Made by a program: the position numbers and the translations under genes | Source of the DNA: Heteroscillospira sp050943935 | Lineage (GTDB): Bacteria; Bacillota; Clostridia; Oscillospirales; Oscillospiraceae | Direction: 5' to 3' | NCBI GenBank assembly: GCA_050943935.1 | Contig: JBMNQC010000006.1 | Location: 62,001 to 126,000, forward strand | DNA: 64,000 bases | Shown: in pieces, positions 7,799-18,200 of the stretch | How the letters are laid out: each line of letters begins with the position of its first letter | How positions within the stretch are numbered: the first letter of the stretch is position 1 | Notes under the pieces: model-generated | What the model was told of the DNA's origin: nothing | The model's input: the letters and a program-made list of their open reading frames with translations, nothing else | Databases searched by the model: none

Positions 7799-9457
7799 TT
7801 ACAGCAGCTCGGCCTTGACCAGCATGTTATAGATCATCTGTGCAATCTCGCAGCGCAGAATGGCTTCCTTGGGTCGAATGTTCAGGTCACTCTGGTCAAG
7901 AATATCCTCCTCGTAGCAGAAAGCCAGGCTGGGCCGTGCCCACTCATCAGAGGTAATGTAGTCACCAAACTGAGCCAGCGTATCGCGCTGGGAGGCTGCG
8001 TCCATTTCAATATCCATACCACAGAGCTCAGCAGCGCGGCACACCAAAGCGGCGGCCTCCTGACGGGTGATGGCACTCTCAGGGTCAAATATGCCATCAC
8101 CGCGGCCATTGATTATGCCGTAGCTGGAGGCTGTTCCTATATACCCGGCATACCAGGCCCCGGCCGGCACATCCGTAAAGTCTCCGGTGGCCTTGGGCTC
8201 AAGTCCCATTCCCCGGACAGCAATGGCCGCGAACTGAGCACGGGTCATGGTGCTGTCGGGAGCGAACGTGCCGTCGGACATACCATCAATAATGCCCCTG
8301 GCAGCAAGCGCCTCAATAGCAGGCTGATTTTTATGTGCATTGGCGCCGGAGATATCCTCAAAGGTCTTGCCGGGTGCGGTTACAGGTACTGCCTGCACAG
8401 CAGGATTCTTGCCCGGCAGGCCCTGTCCGGTTTCGCCGGCAGTCTCGCGGTCTGCTATGGTCTCGGCATCGCCCATGCGGTAAAGGCTGTTTTTGCCTTC
8501 CATTGCGCGCTGTGCGGCCACCAGTCCGTATAGTCCCTGCTCAGATGCCATCTGGCTGGAGCCGGTTCCCTCGGCCACATGCAGGAAGCCATTGCCCTCA
8601 CGATAGAAAGTCATAAGATTGTCCAGCAGAGTCTCGCCATTTTTTACAAAGCGTGCATCATCCAGGGGAATGCCAAGCTCACACAGAGCCACAATAATCT
8701 GTACGCAGCTCTCAGAGTTCACGCTGCCCCAGGATGTGAAGCCACCCTGTTCCGTCTGCTTTTCAGACATGCACAGGAGAGCCTCCTCGGTGGCCTCGGC
8801 AACTGCTTTCTGATCCTGATATTTGGCCAGGGCCTGGAGCGCCATGCCGGTTATATCAGGGTCAGAGGGCGTGGTGTCTCCTCCGTTGCCGGTCAGGGAC
8901 CAGCCTCCGTCAGCCAGCTGGCGAGACAGTATTTCATCGACATACATCTGCCGGGTGGCCTGAGTTTTGGCCTCCGGATTCTGGGGCATGGGATAATCCC
9001 GGGAATCCAGAGCAATAAGAGCCCAGATAGGACCGTTTATTCCCTGCCAGATAACATTCTCATAATCTCCCAGAGCCTTGGTCAGGTCGTAGCCGGCCAC
9101 ATCCCTGGCGTCTTTGCCGATTGAGGAAAGGGCCACAATCACGCGGGAATACTCGGTATATTTCTTTTCATGGAGCACACCGCCGCAGGCCTTTATATAT
9201 TCCTCCACAGTAGCATAGTAGTTCTGATAATACTCCTCCGGAACGGGATATCCGCTCCGTGCCAGGCCAATCACAGCCCACTCGCCGCCAACAGAGCCCA
9301 CCTGCGGGCTTGCGACGGTCTTGTACATATAGGCCGCTGTGTCCTCTACCGCGGCATCCAGCTCCGTCTCCGACAGAGCGGCGGCGCTCACCGTAAGGCT
9401 CAGCATTACGCTGAGCACCAGAAGCAGCGCCATAAGCTTTTTACGAACCTTGTGCAT
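7799..9457 (-). CDS. Secreted alpha/alpha-barrel (prenyltransferase/squalene-cyclase-like) protein with S-layer homology domains
   Basis: About 552 residues. A signal peptide (MHKVRKKLMALLLVLSVMLS to about residue 27) is followed by an alpha/alpha toroid with repeats typical of terpene-cyclase/prenyltransferase barrels (DGGWSLTGNGG, DPDITGMALQALAKYQ, QGGFTSWGSVNSESC, residues about 30-320). Three SLH repeats follow, for example GIIDGMSDGTFAPDSTMTRAQFAAI. The start at 9457 is set by AGGAGG directly upstream. The barrel has the fold class of the N-terminal domain of intrinsic factor/transcobalamin, and no DXDD-type cyclase motif is seen, so binding rather than catalysis is likely. SLH domains would attach it to the cell wall beside the DUF4430 partner. 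Confidence 0.87.
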   Translation of the reverse strand: MHKVRKKLMALLLVLSVMLSLTVSAAALSETELDAAVEDTAAYMYKTVASPQVGSVGGEWAVIGLARSGYPVPEEYYQNYYATVEEYIKACGGVLHEKKYTEYSRVIVALSSIGKDARDVAGYDLTKALGDYENVIWQGINGPIWALIALDSRDYPMPQNPEAKTQATRQMYVDEILSRQLADGGWSLTGNGGDTTPSDPDITGMALQALAKYQDQKAVAEATEEALLCMSEKQTEQGGFTSWGSVNSESCVQIIVALCELGIPLDDARFVKNGETLLDNLMTFYREGNGFLHVAEGTGSSQMASEQGLYGLVAAQRAMEGKNSLYRMGDAETIADRETAGETGQGLPGKNPAVQAVPVTAPGKTFEDISGANAHKNQPAIEALAARGIIDGMSDGTFAPDSTMTRAQFAAIAVRGMGLEPKATGDFTDVPAGAWYAGYIGTASSYGIINGRGDGIFDPESAITRQEAAALVCRAAELCGMDIEMDAASQRDTLAQFGDYITSDEWARPSLAFCYEEDILDQSDLNIRPKEAILRCEIAQMIYNMLVKAELL

Positions 9458-9534
9458 AATTTTACCTCCTGAAAAATTTTTATTGTTTAGCCGGGTGCGC
9501 ATAGCGCACCCAGCTTGTCCACGCTGAATCAGGC

Positions 9535-12500
9535 TTATCTTACTGTGGTCTTATCCCCCTCTTTTTTCTTTTTCCGCAGGAGCAAAAACAGAAAAGACAG
9601 AGCCGCTGCTGCTATAACAGCCATGAGCAGAATTACAGGCCAGTTATTCTTCTGTGTAGTCTCCGCAATCTCGGCCTCTTCCTCCAGAAGGTTTTCGTCC
9701 TCCTGTTTTTCCGGCTCATCCGGTGTTTCCGGTTTCTCCTGTTCCTCAGGTTCCACGGACTCCTCCGGTTCTTCAGGCTCCAGAGGTTCTTCTATCACAG
9801 GCTCCGTGGGTTCAGTCTGCTGATTCTGACCGGAGTCTGTAACGGTCTCGGAACCGGATTCCTGGTCGGGCTGCTTGGTTGGCTCTCCGGTTTCGCCCTG
9901 TTCGCCGCCCTCGGTAGTTCCGGTACCATCTCCGTCGCCGGTGCTCTCGCCCGTGCCGTCGCCGGTACCGCCCGTGCCGTCGCCAGTACCATCACCGTCG
10001 CCTGAATCATCTCCGGACGAAGGACGCTCGTTATATCCGACCTGCTGGAGCTCAAATACCGCGGCCACCTGTGCGCCATCCTCCGGCATTTCAAAGGAGC
10101 TTCCCTCGCACTTCTCTCCGTTCACCGTTACGCCGGTCAGAACATACGCATACTGGGGACCGTATTTATCGTTTGTATAGCTGTCGGGTGTTGCCGTAAA
10201 CTCCACCGTTGTGCCCGCACCTCTATAGCCCGTGCCGCCGGTGATTTCCAGGCTTCCGTTGCCCGTTGCCGTACTGGATATGGGATAATAGCTTGGCGTA
10301 CCGTGTACGGGATATCCCGCATCGCTCTGAGTCCACACATTGCTGTGTGTATTCTCCCCGCCATCCAGCAGGTAGGCCACCTCACCGGAGGCCAACTGCG
10401 CTTCGGTTACATAGGTTGCGCGCTGAGAGGATGTTTTGCTTCCCTCAGCCGGTGCGTCACCCACAAATGCGTAGTAGCAGTTTGTGAAAGTGCCGCTTGG
10501 CTGCAGGTCGGTACCGGCATCGCCCTGCACGAAGCTGCCGTAGAAATAGCAATTGGTAACGCCCTCTTCACCTACCGTCTGGGGAGAGGCCACGAACATG
10601 GCCGCAGTACCGGTAGAATACACCGACGCGCCTGTGCGGCAGTTGCTGATAAGTGAGCCCCATCCGGCTATGCCGCCTATTCCGCCGCTACCTGCTACCG
10701 TGACGCCCTGCTCCACAACGCAGCCGGTAATGGATGAGGGCTCTCCGGCAAAGGACAGATCGGATGTCATTGTGCCCGCTATTCCGCCTCCGCCATAGCC
10801 GGAGCCGTTGTAAATATGAGAGCCTGCCTGAACTGTGCAGTACTGTGTATAGCCGCGCACCACATAGCCCACAATGCCGCCGCAGGCGCCCTGGAAGCCG
10901 CCTATGCCCTCGTCGGACACCTTGTAGAGCTCAACCTTGGCGGTGCAGTTTTGAATGGTGCCCTTGCCCAGGGCGCCGACGATACCGCCGCCGTAGCCGC
11001 TTACGTTGCCGTAGGTCTCGCTGTCTTCGCCTGCCGTCAGCTCCACGCTGCACGAGTCAATCAGGCCGAAATGTGCGCCGGCTATGCCGCCGAACACGCC
11101 GCGCTCATGCCGTTTGTCGGCCTCCAGCTCGCCGGAGACCTTCAGATTCGTCACCTCGCCCATAGAGCCTATTGCCCCGAAAACAGATACAGTTTGCTCA
11201 GGGTGGAGCGTAATGGTGTGTCCGTCGCCGTCAAAGTTGCCATTGAAAGGCACAGTACCGGATTCCGGCATCTCGGTAAGCTGGTTTTTGCTCTGAACCT
11301 TAATATAGCCTATGCCGCTCCAGTCTGCATCCTCTATTTCAATATCCTCGCCAAGGCGGAAGTAGCTTCCACCGTAGCCAAAGCCCTCTACCACGTTGGC
11401 GGACAGCTGCTTAAGCTCCTCATATGTGGTAATTACATAGGGATTGCTCTCGGTACCGCCGGAGAAAGCGTCCTGCTTGGTCCAATGAGCCCAGAGAGTC
11501 ATATCCTCGGTGGGCTGGTCAGTATCAAAATCCCACAGCTGACCTCCAACACGCGAGGTATACCAGCCCTCAAACTGATAGCGGAAGCCCACATCGGAAC
11601 TGGTCCAGGAGGGACTCTTGGGCCTGGTAACCAGTCCGCCCACAGTTATGGTCTGCGCCTCCGGCGCTTTTTCGTCGGAGCCGTTGAGATGGAAGCTTAC
11701 TATAATGGTTTCGCTGCCCGCTTCCACCCATCTGGCATACAGAGTAATGTCGCCGCGCACCAGACTGTTGAAATCATACTGCTGTGTATAATCCTCGGAG
11801 GTGTACCAGCCCTTGAACACATAGTCCTCCCGTGCCGGCACATCTGCGGGAGCGGACATGGTATGCCCGTCTTTCACCTTAATCGTAGTAAATATCTCTC
11901 CCGCCGACATAAAGGTTACCTCATGCTCTTGCTCAGACGCCGTTCCAACAACAAAGGTAGCCGTAAGAACGGTGTTCGCCGTGGGCATTGCAAAGGAGAC
12001 GGAGGAGGAGTCCACGCTCAGGCCGTAGCTGGCGCCGTCTGCATCTTTAAGCGTAAGCGTATCCAGCACATAGCCCTCTTGCGGCACTATGCTGAAAGAC
12101 ATGGTGGCGCCGCCCACACCGTAGTTTTCTCCTGTTGGCAGCAGAGTTCCGCATTCCGCCTCAGCCACGCTTACACGGTATACCGCCGTCTCGTCAGAGG
12201 CGGCAAACACGGGGTAATCCGCACCCTGAGACCACGCATAGGTTCTGAGAGTGCTGCCGCCGTTATCCAACAGATACGCCACCTCGGCCAGCTTGAACTG
12301 CTCTACAGTCTTTGCTGTGCTCACAGCAGCGTCTGCCGGGACAAGCGCTTCAGCACCTGCGGCCGGATCTGCTGCGGGAATACGCACGCAGTTCTCTTTA
12401 TAGTACAGGTCGGAGCATCTGGCGGAAAGCTCCACGCCGCCAAGCACCGCGCCGGTTACATCCGCCGCAGTCTCGCTTGCTACGGTAATATCGCCATAGT

Positions 12501-15237
12501 TATGCGAATATCGAACATAGTTGTAATTTCCTGTGGCTGCCTTTGCCACCACACCGCCAACAGCTGTGGGCGAAGACGCCAAAACTGTGATGCTGCCGGC
12601 GTTGTAGCAATGGCTGGGATAGCTGTACTGACCTATGGAGCCGAACACGCCGCCGACTACAGTCGAATTCTCTCCGGCTGTAATCTCGCCGGTGTTGTAG
12701 CAATACCGCATATCCTGATAGCCGGATTTTGAAAGGGTACCCAGCACGCCGGCCACAACGCCGTTGCCCTCAATACGTCCGGTATTGTAGCAATCCTGGA
12801 TGCCTCCCATATCCTGCATAAAGCCCGATACGCTTTTCACGATGCCCGCAGCATCTCCGGTAGACTTCACAGCGCCGGTGTTATAGCAGTTGGCAATGCG
12901 CATGACATTGGCTGCAAGGTCGCCTATACCTGCGGCAGCTCCGGAGGTTGCCGTGATTGCGCCGCTGTTGCGGCAGTTCTCAATAATTGCGTAATCGCCG
13001 GTCTGATAGAAGATACCGTCGGCCGATTTACCGGTGATGTCTCCGCTGTTGGAGCAGCCGGAAATCGTCCAGTAATGGGCTGAGCTGTTATAGCCCACTA
13101 TTCCCGCCACACGGTCACTTGTGGTCTGGACAGCGCCCGCATTGGAGCAGTCCTCAAACACTATGTAGTTGCCGCCCGCCTGGCCGGCTATGCCTCCCAC
13201 AACGTAGCTGGTTCCGGTAACGGCTCCGGTATTTCTGCAGCGCACCAGCATAGTCTGTACGCTCTTGGAGCTGGAATAGGCCATACCTATAATTCCGCCA
13301 AGAGTGTCTTTACCATTAACCGCGCCGGAGTTTTCGCAGTCTGTGAGCTGCGCGTAAATGCTGGCATTCTGTCCCACGGCGCCCACAATGCCTCCAACGC
13401 GAGCTCCGCCTCCGCTTACGGAACCGCTGTTCACGCAATTTTTAAACTCGGCGATGCCTGAGGCGTTTCTCTCATAGGCTGCGCCTAAGATACCGCCCAC
13501 GTCTCCGGAGGTGCCGGTAATATCAGCCCTATTCTGGCAGTCCGTAAAGCTGATGGAACCGTTTGTGCAGCCCACAATACCGCCCAGATAGGAAGAGCCG
13601 GATATCGTTCCCGCTGCTTCGTTTATGCAGCCGATAAAGGCACAGTCAGCAACCGCTTTACCGGCAATACCGCCGATATACTGTTTGTTCCCGGCCGAAA
13701 TAACTCCGCTGTTTTTGCACCCGACAAAGGACGCTCCCTCGCCGGCACAGCCGGCTATGCCGCCCGCATACTGGTTGGCGGCGCTTACCGCACCGAAGTT
13801 ATCGCAGCTTTCTGCCGACCCACCGGCGCCCAGATATCCGACTATACCGCCGCAGTTGTTGCCCGCGGTGGAACTGCCGGTAGTTGTTACTGCAGAGTTT
13901 GACACGCAGCCCTTCAGATTCGGTCCGTCAGACTCACTATCAGACGTATTATCCTCTATACGGCCTACAATGCCGCCTGCGGTGCCTACAGCAGTTACGC
14001 TAACGCTTGCCGTCTCTGTGCCCTCGGCAGACGCCGCAGCCATAGTCCGGCATCCGCTGATTGCTACAGAGGCCTCAGCGCAGCCCGCTATGCCGCCCAC
14101 ATTGTTATTGCCGGTTACGGAGCTTCCTGCGGCTGCCGTGCAGTTTTCCAGCACGGTAGCGCCCTTGGCGCAGCCCACCAGCAGTCCCACATTGTCGCGG
14201 CCCTCTGCCGTACCGCTCACAGTCAGGTTTTTAACCGTTGCATCCTGAAGCACGGCAAACAGTCCCTGATTGTCCTGCTCCTGTGCGGAGAAGCTCAGTC
14301 CGCTTATGCTGTGGTACTGACCGTCGAACGTACCCTGGAATGAAATATCCTCAGAGCCAATGCCCACAAAGGTTTTTTCACTCATGTCTATATTCGCGGC
14401 CAGCTGTATTGTCTTGCCGGCAAAGGTGTTTCCTTCGCTCACAGCGGCTCTCAGGGCCACGAGCTGGTCGGCTGTGGACAGGACATATACATCGCCCTCG
14501 CCGTCCAGCCAGCCGGAATCTCCCTGCTCATTGAAAGCATAAGATATGGCAATATCCGCTGTAAGGGCACCGCTGTAGGTTCCGGCCGGTTCCTCCACGG
14601 CGTCTTCGGGTATTCCCTCAATGCTGAGGCGGTACACCTTTGGGTTTGCCTGGGTTATCTGAACAGTATACGCATCCCCGGCCTCGCCATAGGCCACAGA
14701 GCCTAGCTCAGGCGACTGGCCCACTCCGGCGGTTACGGTACCCGCTTCCTCCGCGTTGCCGAACTTTGGAGTTACATACACGCGGTAAACCGCCTTGCTG
14801 TCCTCGGTACTGAACACGGGATAGGTCTCTCCGCTGGCCCAGGAATAGGTGCGTGCTTCCTTTTCGTTGGCATCCAGCAGCCACACCAGCTCCAGAGCCT
14901 TAAATTCATCTGCCGTCCTGACAATTACGCCTTTGGTCTCGTCCTCGGCATATAGTGAATAGCAGTTGATAAGCTCGTCATATGTGCGGCCTACAACGGG
15001 AACTCCGCCGTCATAGGAGAAGCTGTGACTCACTCCTCCGGTTGCGTAGCCCGCCACGCCGCCGAAAACTCCCTGTGCCGTGACGGTGCCTGCATGATAG
15101 CAGTCGATTATCGGGCCGGCTCCATATCCGGCAATGCCTCCGGCATAGTTGCTGGCCGCGGTTACGTCTCCGGTATTGCTGCAATTGGTAATTGTAGCCT
15201 CGCCTTCGTTCCGGCCTGCCACACCGCCCACATACAA
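9535..15237 (-). CDS. Giant GLUG-repeat surface protein, C-terminal part (after frameshift)
   Basis: An open frame of about 1,900 codons that continues the gene at 15162-18497 in another frame. It consists of dozens of GLUG-type beta-helix repeats (N-G-V-G-G-I-V-G patterns), two Listeria-Bacteroides repeat segments (FKGWYTSEDYTQQYDF and FEGWYTSRVGGQLWDF), a Gly/Asp/Thr-rich linker, a Pro/Glu-rich linker and a C-terminal membrane segment ending in RKKKKEGDKTTVR. No LPXTG motif precedes the anchor, so it is probably held by the membrane helix rather than a sortase. Its first residues continue the GLUG pattern directly, so there is no real translation start near 15237. It lies upstream of the alpha-barrel protein in the same operon. 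Confidence 0.85.
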   Translation of the reverse strand: MYVGGVAGRNEGEATITNCSNTGDVTAASNYAGGIAGYGAGPIIDCYHAGTVTAQGVFGGVAGYATGGVSHSFSYDGGVPVVGRTYDELINCYSLYAEDETKGVIVRTADEFKALELVWLLDANEKEARTYSWASGETYPVFSTEDSKAVYRVYVTPKFGNAEEAGTVTAGVGQSPELGSVAYGEAGDAYTVQITQANPKVYRLSIEGIPEDAVEEPAGTYSGALTADIAISYAFNEQGDSGWLDGEGDVYVLSTADQLVALRAAVSEGNTFAGKTIQLAANIDMSEKTFVGIGSEDISFQGTFDGQYHSISGLSFSAQEQDNQGLFAVLQDATVKNLTVSGTAEGRDNVGLLVGCAKGATVLENCTAAAGSSVTGNNNVGGIAGCAEASVAISGCRTMAAASAEGTETASVSVTAVGTAGGIVGRIEDNTSDSESDGPNLKGCVSNSAVTTTGSSTAGNNCGGIVGYLGAGGSAESCDNFGAVSAANQYAGGIAGCAGEGASFVGCKNSGVISAGNKQYIGGIAGKAVADCAFIGCINEAAGTISGSSYLGGIVGCTNGSISFTDCQNRADITGTSGDVGGILGAAYERNASGIAEFKNCVNSGSVSGGGARVGGIVGAVGQNASIYAQLTDCENSGAVNGKDTLGGIIGMAYSSSKSVQTMLVRCRNTGAVTGTSYVVGGIAGQAGGNYIVFEDCSNAGAVQTTSDRVAGIVGYNSSAHYWTISGCSNSGDITGKSADGIFYQTGDYAIIENCRNSGAITATSGAAAGIGDLAANVMRIANCYNTGAVKSTGDAAGIVKSVSGFMQDMGGIQDCYNTGRIEGNGVVAGVLGTLSKSGYQDMRYCYNTGEITAGENSTVVGGVFGSIGQYSYPSHCYNAGSITVLASSPTAVGGVVAKAATGNYNYVRYSHNYGDITVASETAADVTGAVLGGVELSARCSDLYYKENCVRIPAADPAAGAEALVPADAAVSTAKTVEQFKLAEVAYLLDNGGSTLRTYAWSQGADYPVFAASDETAVYRVSVAEAECGTLLPTGENYGVGGATMSFSIVPQEGYVLDTLTLKDADGASYGLSVDSSSVSFAMPTANTVLTATFVVGTASEQEHEVTFMSAGEIFTTIKVKDGHTMSAPADVPAREDYVFKGWYTSEDYTQQYDFNSLVRGDITLYARWVEAGSETIIVSFHLNGSDEKAPEAQTITVGGLVTRPKSPSWTSSDVGFRYQFEGWYTSRVGGQLWDFDTDQPTEDMTLWAHWTKQDAFSGGTESNPYVITTYEELKQLSANVVEGFGYGGSYFRLGEDIEIEDADWSGIGYIKVQSKNQLTEMPESGTVPFNGNFDGDGHTITLHPEQTVSVFGAIGSMGEVTNLKVSGELEADKRHERGVFGGIAGAHFGLIDSCSVELTAGEDSETYGNVSGYGGGIVGALGKGTIQNCTAKVELYKVSDEGIGGFQGACGGIVGYVVRGYTQYCTVQAGSHIYNGSGYGGGGIAGTMTSDLSFAGEPSSITGCVVEQGVTVAGSGGIGGIAGWGSLISNCRTGASVYSTGTAAMFVASPQTVGEEGVTNCYFYGSFVQGDAGTDLQPSGTFTNCYYAFVGDAPAEGSKTSSQRATYVTEAQLASGEVAYLLDGGENTHSNVWTQSDAGYPVHGTPSYYPISSTATGNGSLEITGGTGYRGAGTTVEFTATPDSYTNDKYGPQYAYVLTGVTVNGEKCEGSSFEMPEDGAQVAAVFELQQVGYNERPSSGDDSGDGDGTGDGTGGTGDGTGESTGDGDGTGTTEGGEQGETGEPTKQPDQESGSETVTDSGQNQQTEPTEPVIEEPLEPEEPEESVEPEEQEKPETPDEPEKQEDENLLEEEAEIAETTQKNNWPVILLMAVIAAAALSFLFLLLRKKKKEGDKTTVR

Positions 15238-18200
15238 ATTACCGGATACTTGGCATCGCTGTGGCAGCCGCTCACCGGCACGCCGGTGAGGCCAACTACG
15301 CCGCCTACATAATTGCCTGTGCTTTTTACGCTTCCCTTTACGGTCACATTGGCGATGGTGTTGACTGTTTCTCCTTCCGCCGCGCCAACATAGCCAAACA
15401 GGCCCTGATAATCGTCCGTGGCATCCAGCTTCAGCGTCACGCTGTGACCCTGGCCGTCAAAGCTGCCCTTAAACGGATTATCGTAGCTGCCTATAGCCTC
15501 GAAGTAGCGCTTGGACACATCGATATCTGCGCCCAGCTTAACAGTTTTGCCCTCAAAGGATTCTCCTCCGTTGACCCTTGCGGAAAAGCCAAGCAGGTCA
15601 TCGGCAGTAGATAGAACATACACGCCGTCCTCCGGCTCCTGTTCAAACGCGCTGTCGGAGCCAGGTACATAAAACACATAGGAGAAGGCTATATCATCAT
15701 TTACCACGCCTGTGTAGGTGGTCACATTGCCCTGCACCACCGGCTCTGCCGTGGGCATATCCACCATTTTAACGGCGTAGCCCTCTTTCGCAGCAACAGT
15801 AATAACAAATGGCTGGCCGTAGGCCGTTACCAGGCCGTTTTCACCGACGGTTTCGCCGTTTACCGTTACGTCTATTGTTCCGCCGTCGGGGTCGTTGCCC
15901 GGCTTGGCCACATAGGAGACCATGTAATACACCTTGGTCTTATCCTCTGTCAGCTCGGGATGCTTTTCTCCCGCCGTCCAGACATAGGTTCGGGGGCTGG
16001 AGGCCGTATCCAGAGTATACGGCAGGCCGCTGTCCAGATACTGCTCAGCAGTAAGCACAGCCACGCCTGTGGCGTCTGCCTCTGCCGAAGCGGTTCCCAG
16101 TACAAAGCAGCTAACGGCCTTGCCGGACGCCAATCCTGGCATAGCGCTGTCCGGCACATAGGCAAAGCAGCCTGTCATATTGCCTGTGTTCTCGCCCGCC
16201 AGCTGACCCGCCGCCACGCCTGTTACAGCACCGGTAGTATAGCAGCCGGAGACAGTACCGGTTGAGCTTCCGGCCAGTCCGCCGGCTTTGCCGGCTTCAT
16301 CCGTGGATGTAACTGCGCCTGTGTTCACACAGCCGGTGATAACGCCGCTGTTTTTTCCTACAATTCCGCCCGCATTGTCAGCGCCCGTTACCGTGCCGCC
16401 GTTGGTACTGAAGCTGACTTCGGTGCTCCACACAGTACTGGAGCCCACCAGGCCGCCCACGCCCGTGTCTCCCGTTATATTGCCGGTATTGCCGCAGCCG
16501 TTCATGGCCATGCCCGTATTGCTGCTGCCGGAGAAGGTGCCTGCAACTCCGCCAACATTGTTTGCGCCGGACACGCTGCCGCTGTTTGTGCAGTCCGCCA
16601 GAGCCTGGTTTTTGCCCTTAAAATCGCCCACTACGCCTCCGGCATAGTCGCCTGACGACACTACCGCGCCGCTGTTTACACAGTCAGTCATGTTGCATCC
16701 GGCTGTTCCGAATATTCCGCCCACATATCTGTCGCCTGACACGTTTCCGCTGTTGGTGCAGTCTGAGCTTGGATACGCCGTGCCCCAGGACGAGCCTGTT
16801 TTCTGTCCCGCAATACCGCCGACATATCTGCCCGCGCTGGAAACTGCGCCTGTATTGGTCAGGCCGGAGGCCTCTACATTCCGAATAGATCCTGCCACGC
16901 CGCCCACATAGGTGCCGGTACCCGTATAGGTCACCGTTCCGTTGTTGGTACAGTCTGAAATGGCCTGGGCATCTCCGGCCACTCCGCCTACATAGGCCTG
17001 GGAGCCGCCGTTACCGCTTATATTGCCGTGATTTATGCATCCGTACAGCTTGCCGCTGCCGGCCACACCGGCCACATAATATCCTCCGGTTATGTCGGCG
17101 TAGTTCACGCAGCCGGTCAGGGTAGTAGTGTTTCCCTGTCCAAGCACACCGCCCACATAGCAGAGATATCCTCCGCCGGTATTGGAAATCGTCGCCTTGT
17201 TGACAATATTTGTCAGGGCGCTGTTTCCGCTGGACATAGCCACCAGACCTGCGGTGCGCTGTCCATAGGTCTTGCCGTCCTCTGAGCTTGACAAATATAT
17301 GCCGCCCTCTATGGTCAAGTCTTTTATGGTCGCATTATTTATGTAGCCGAACATCGCCGCATAATGCATATCTTCCGCGGCCTTGTGAACGCTTCCCGTC
17401 TTGGGAGCATCCGCCGTGCCTATGCGAAGAGTTACCGTCTTGTTGTTTCCGTCAAAGATGCCCTTAAAGTTAACATCTTTGCTGTAGCCGATGGGGTACC
17501 AGTCCGCGTCGCTGACATCAATGCTGTCGGCAAGCGTAATGGTCTTATCAAGAAAATCATCAACAACCGGGTTGCCGGCCGCATCCTGTGCGCAGCCGTT
17601 TACCAGGTCGGACAGCTCACGCAGCTCGGCAGCCGTGGATATGCTGAACGAACTGCCGGCGTAGCCATTTACATACCAGCCATAGGTGCCCTCAGGCATC
17701 TGAGGCGCGGTACTCAGCACATCCAGTATAGCAGTACGCAGAGCCAGATATGGCGCCAGCTGATTGCTCAGGTCGCCCTCCAGCACCGCGGCTTCAGCAT
17801 CAATGGCCATAACCGCCACGGGCTCTTTGTCTCCGGTAAGCATTCCGCAATCTCCCAGGAAGGAGTCCAGCTCCTCCAGCAGGGCCAGCAACTCAGCTCT
17901 GCCCATTTCATGCAGCTGTGTCTCTCCGGGAATATTCTCAGGCTGGAGCGTATCGGACAGCTCTGCCTGCAGCAGCATAAACGCTGCTAAAGCACAATTG
18001 GCCTCCTCGTGCTCCTCGCCGCAGACAGAGCAGATGATTTCTGCCTCCGGCTCCTCACTCTCGGTGGGCTCCCCGCTCTCGGTGGGCTCCTCACTCTCCG
18101 TAGGCTCCTCACTCTCGGTGGGCTCCTCACTCTCGGTGGGCTCCTCGCTCTCCGTGGGCTCCTCACTCTCGGTGGGCTCCTCGCTCTCCGTAGGCTCCTC

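Noticed and set aside
7799..9457. Terpene cyclase or prenyltransferase enzyme
   Set aside because: Signal peptide, SLH anchors and absence of a DXDD-type motif argue for a binding role despite the barrel similarity.
10816..12732. Long plus-strand open frame of 638 codons
   Set aside because: It is antisense to the GLUG-repeat protein, whose biased codons leave the opposite strand open. No ribosome site, domain or signal peptide; composition is that of a mirror frame.
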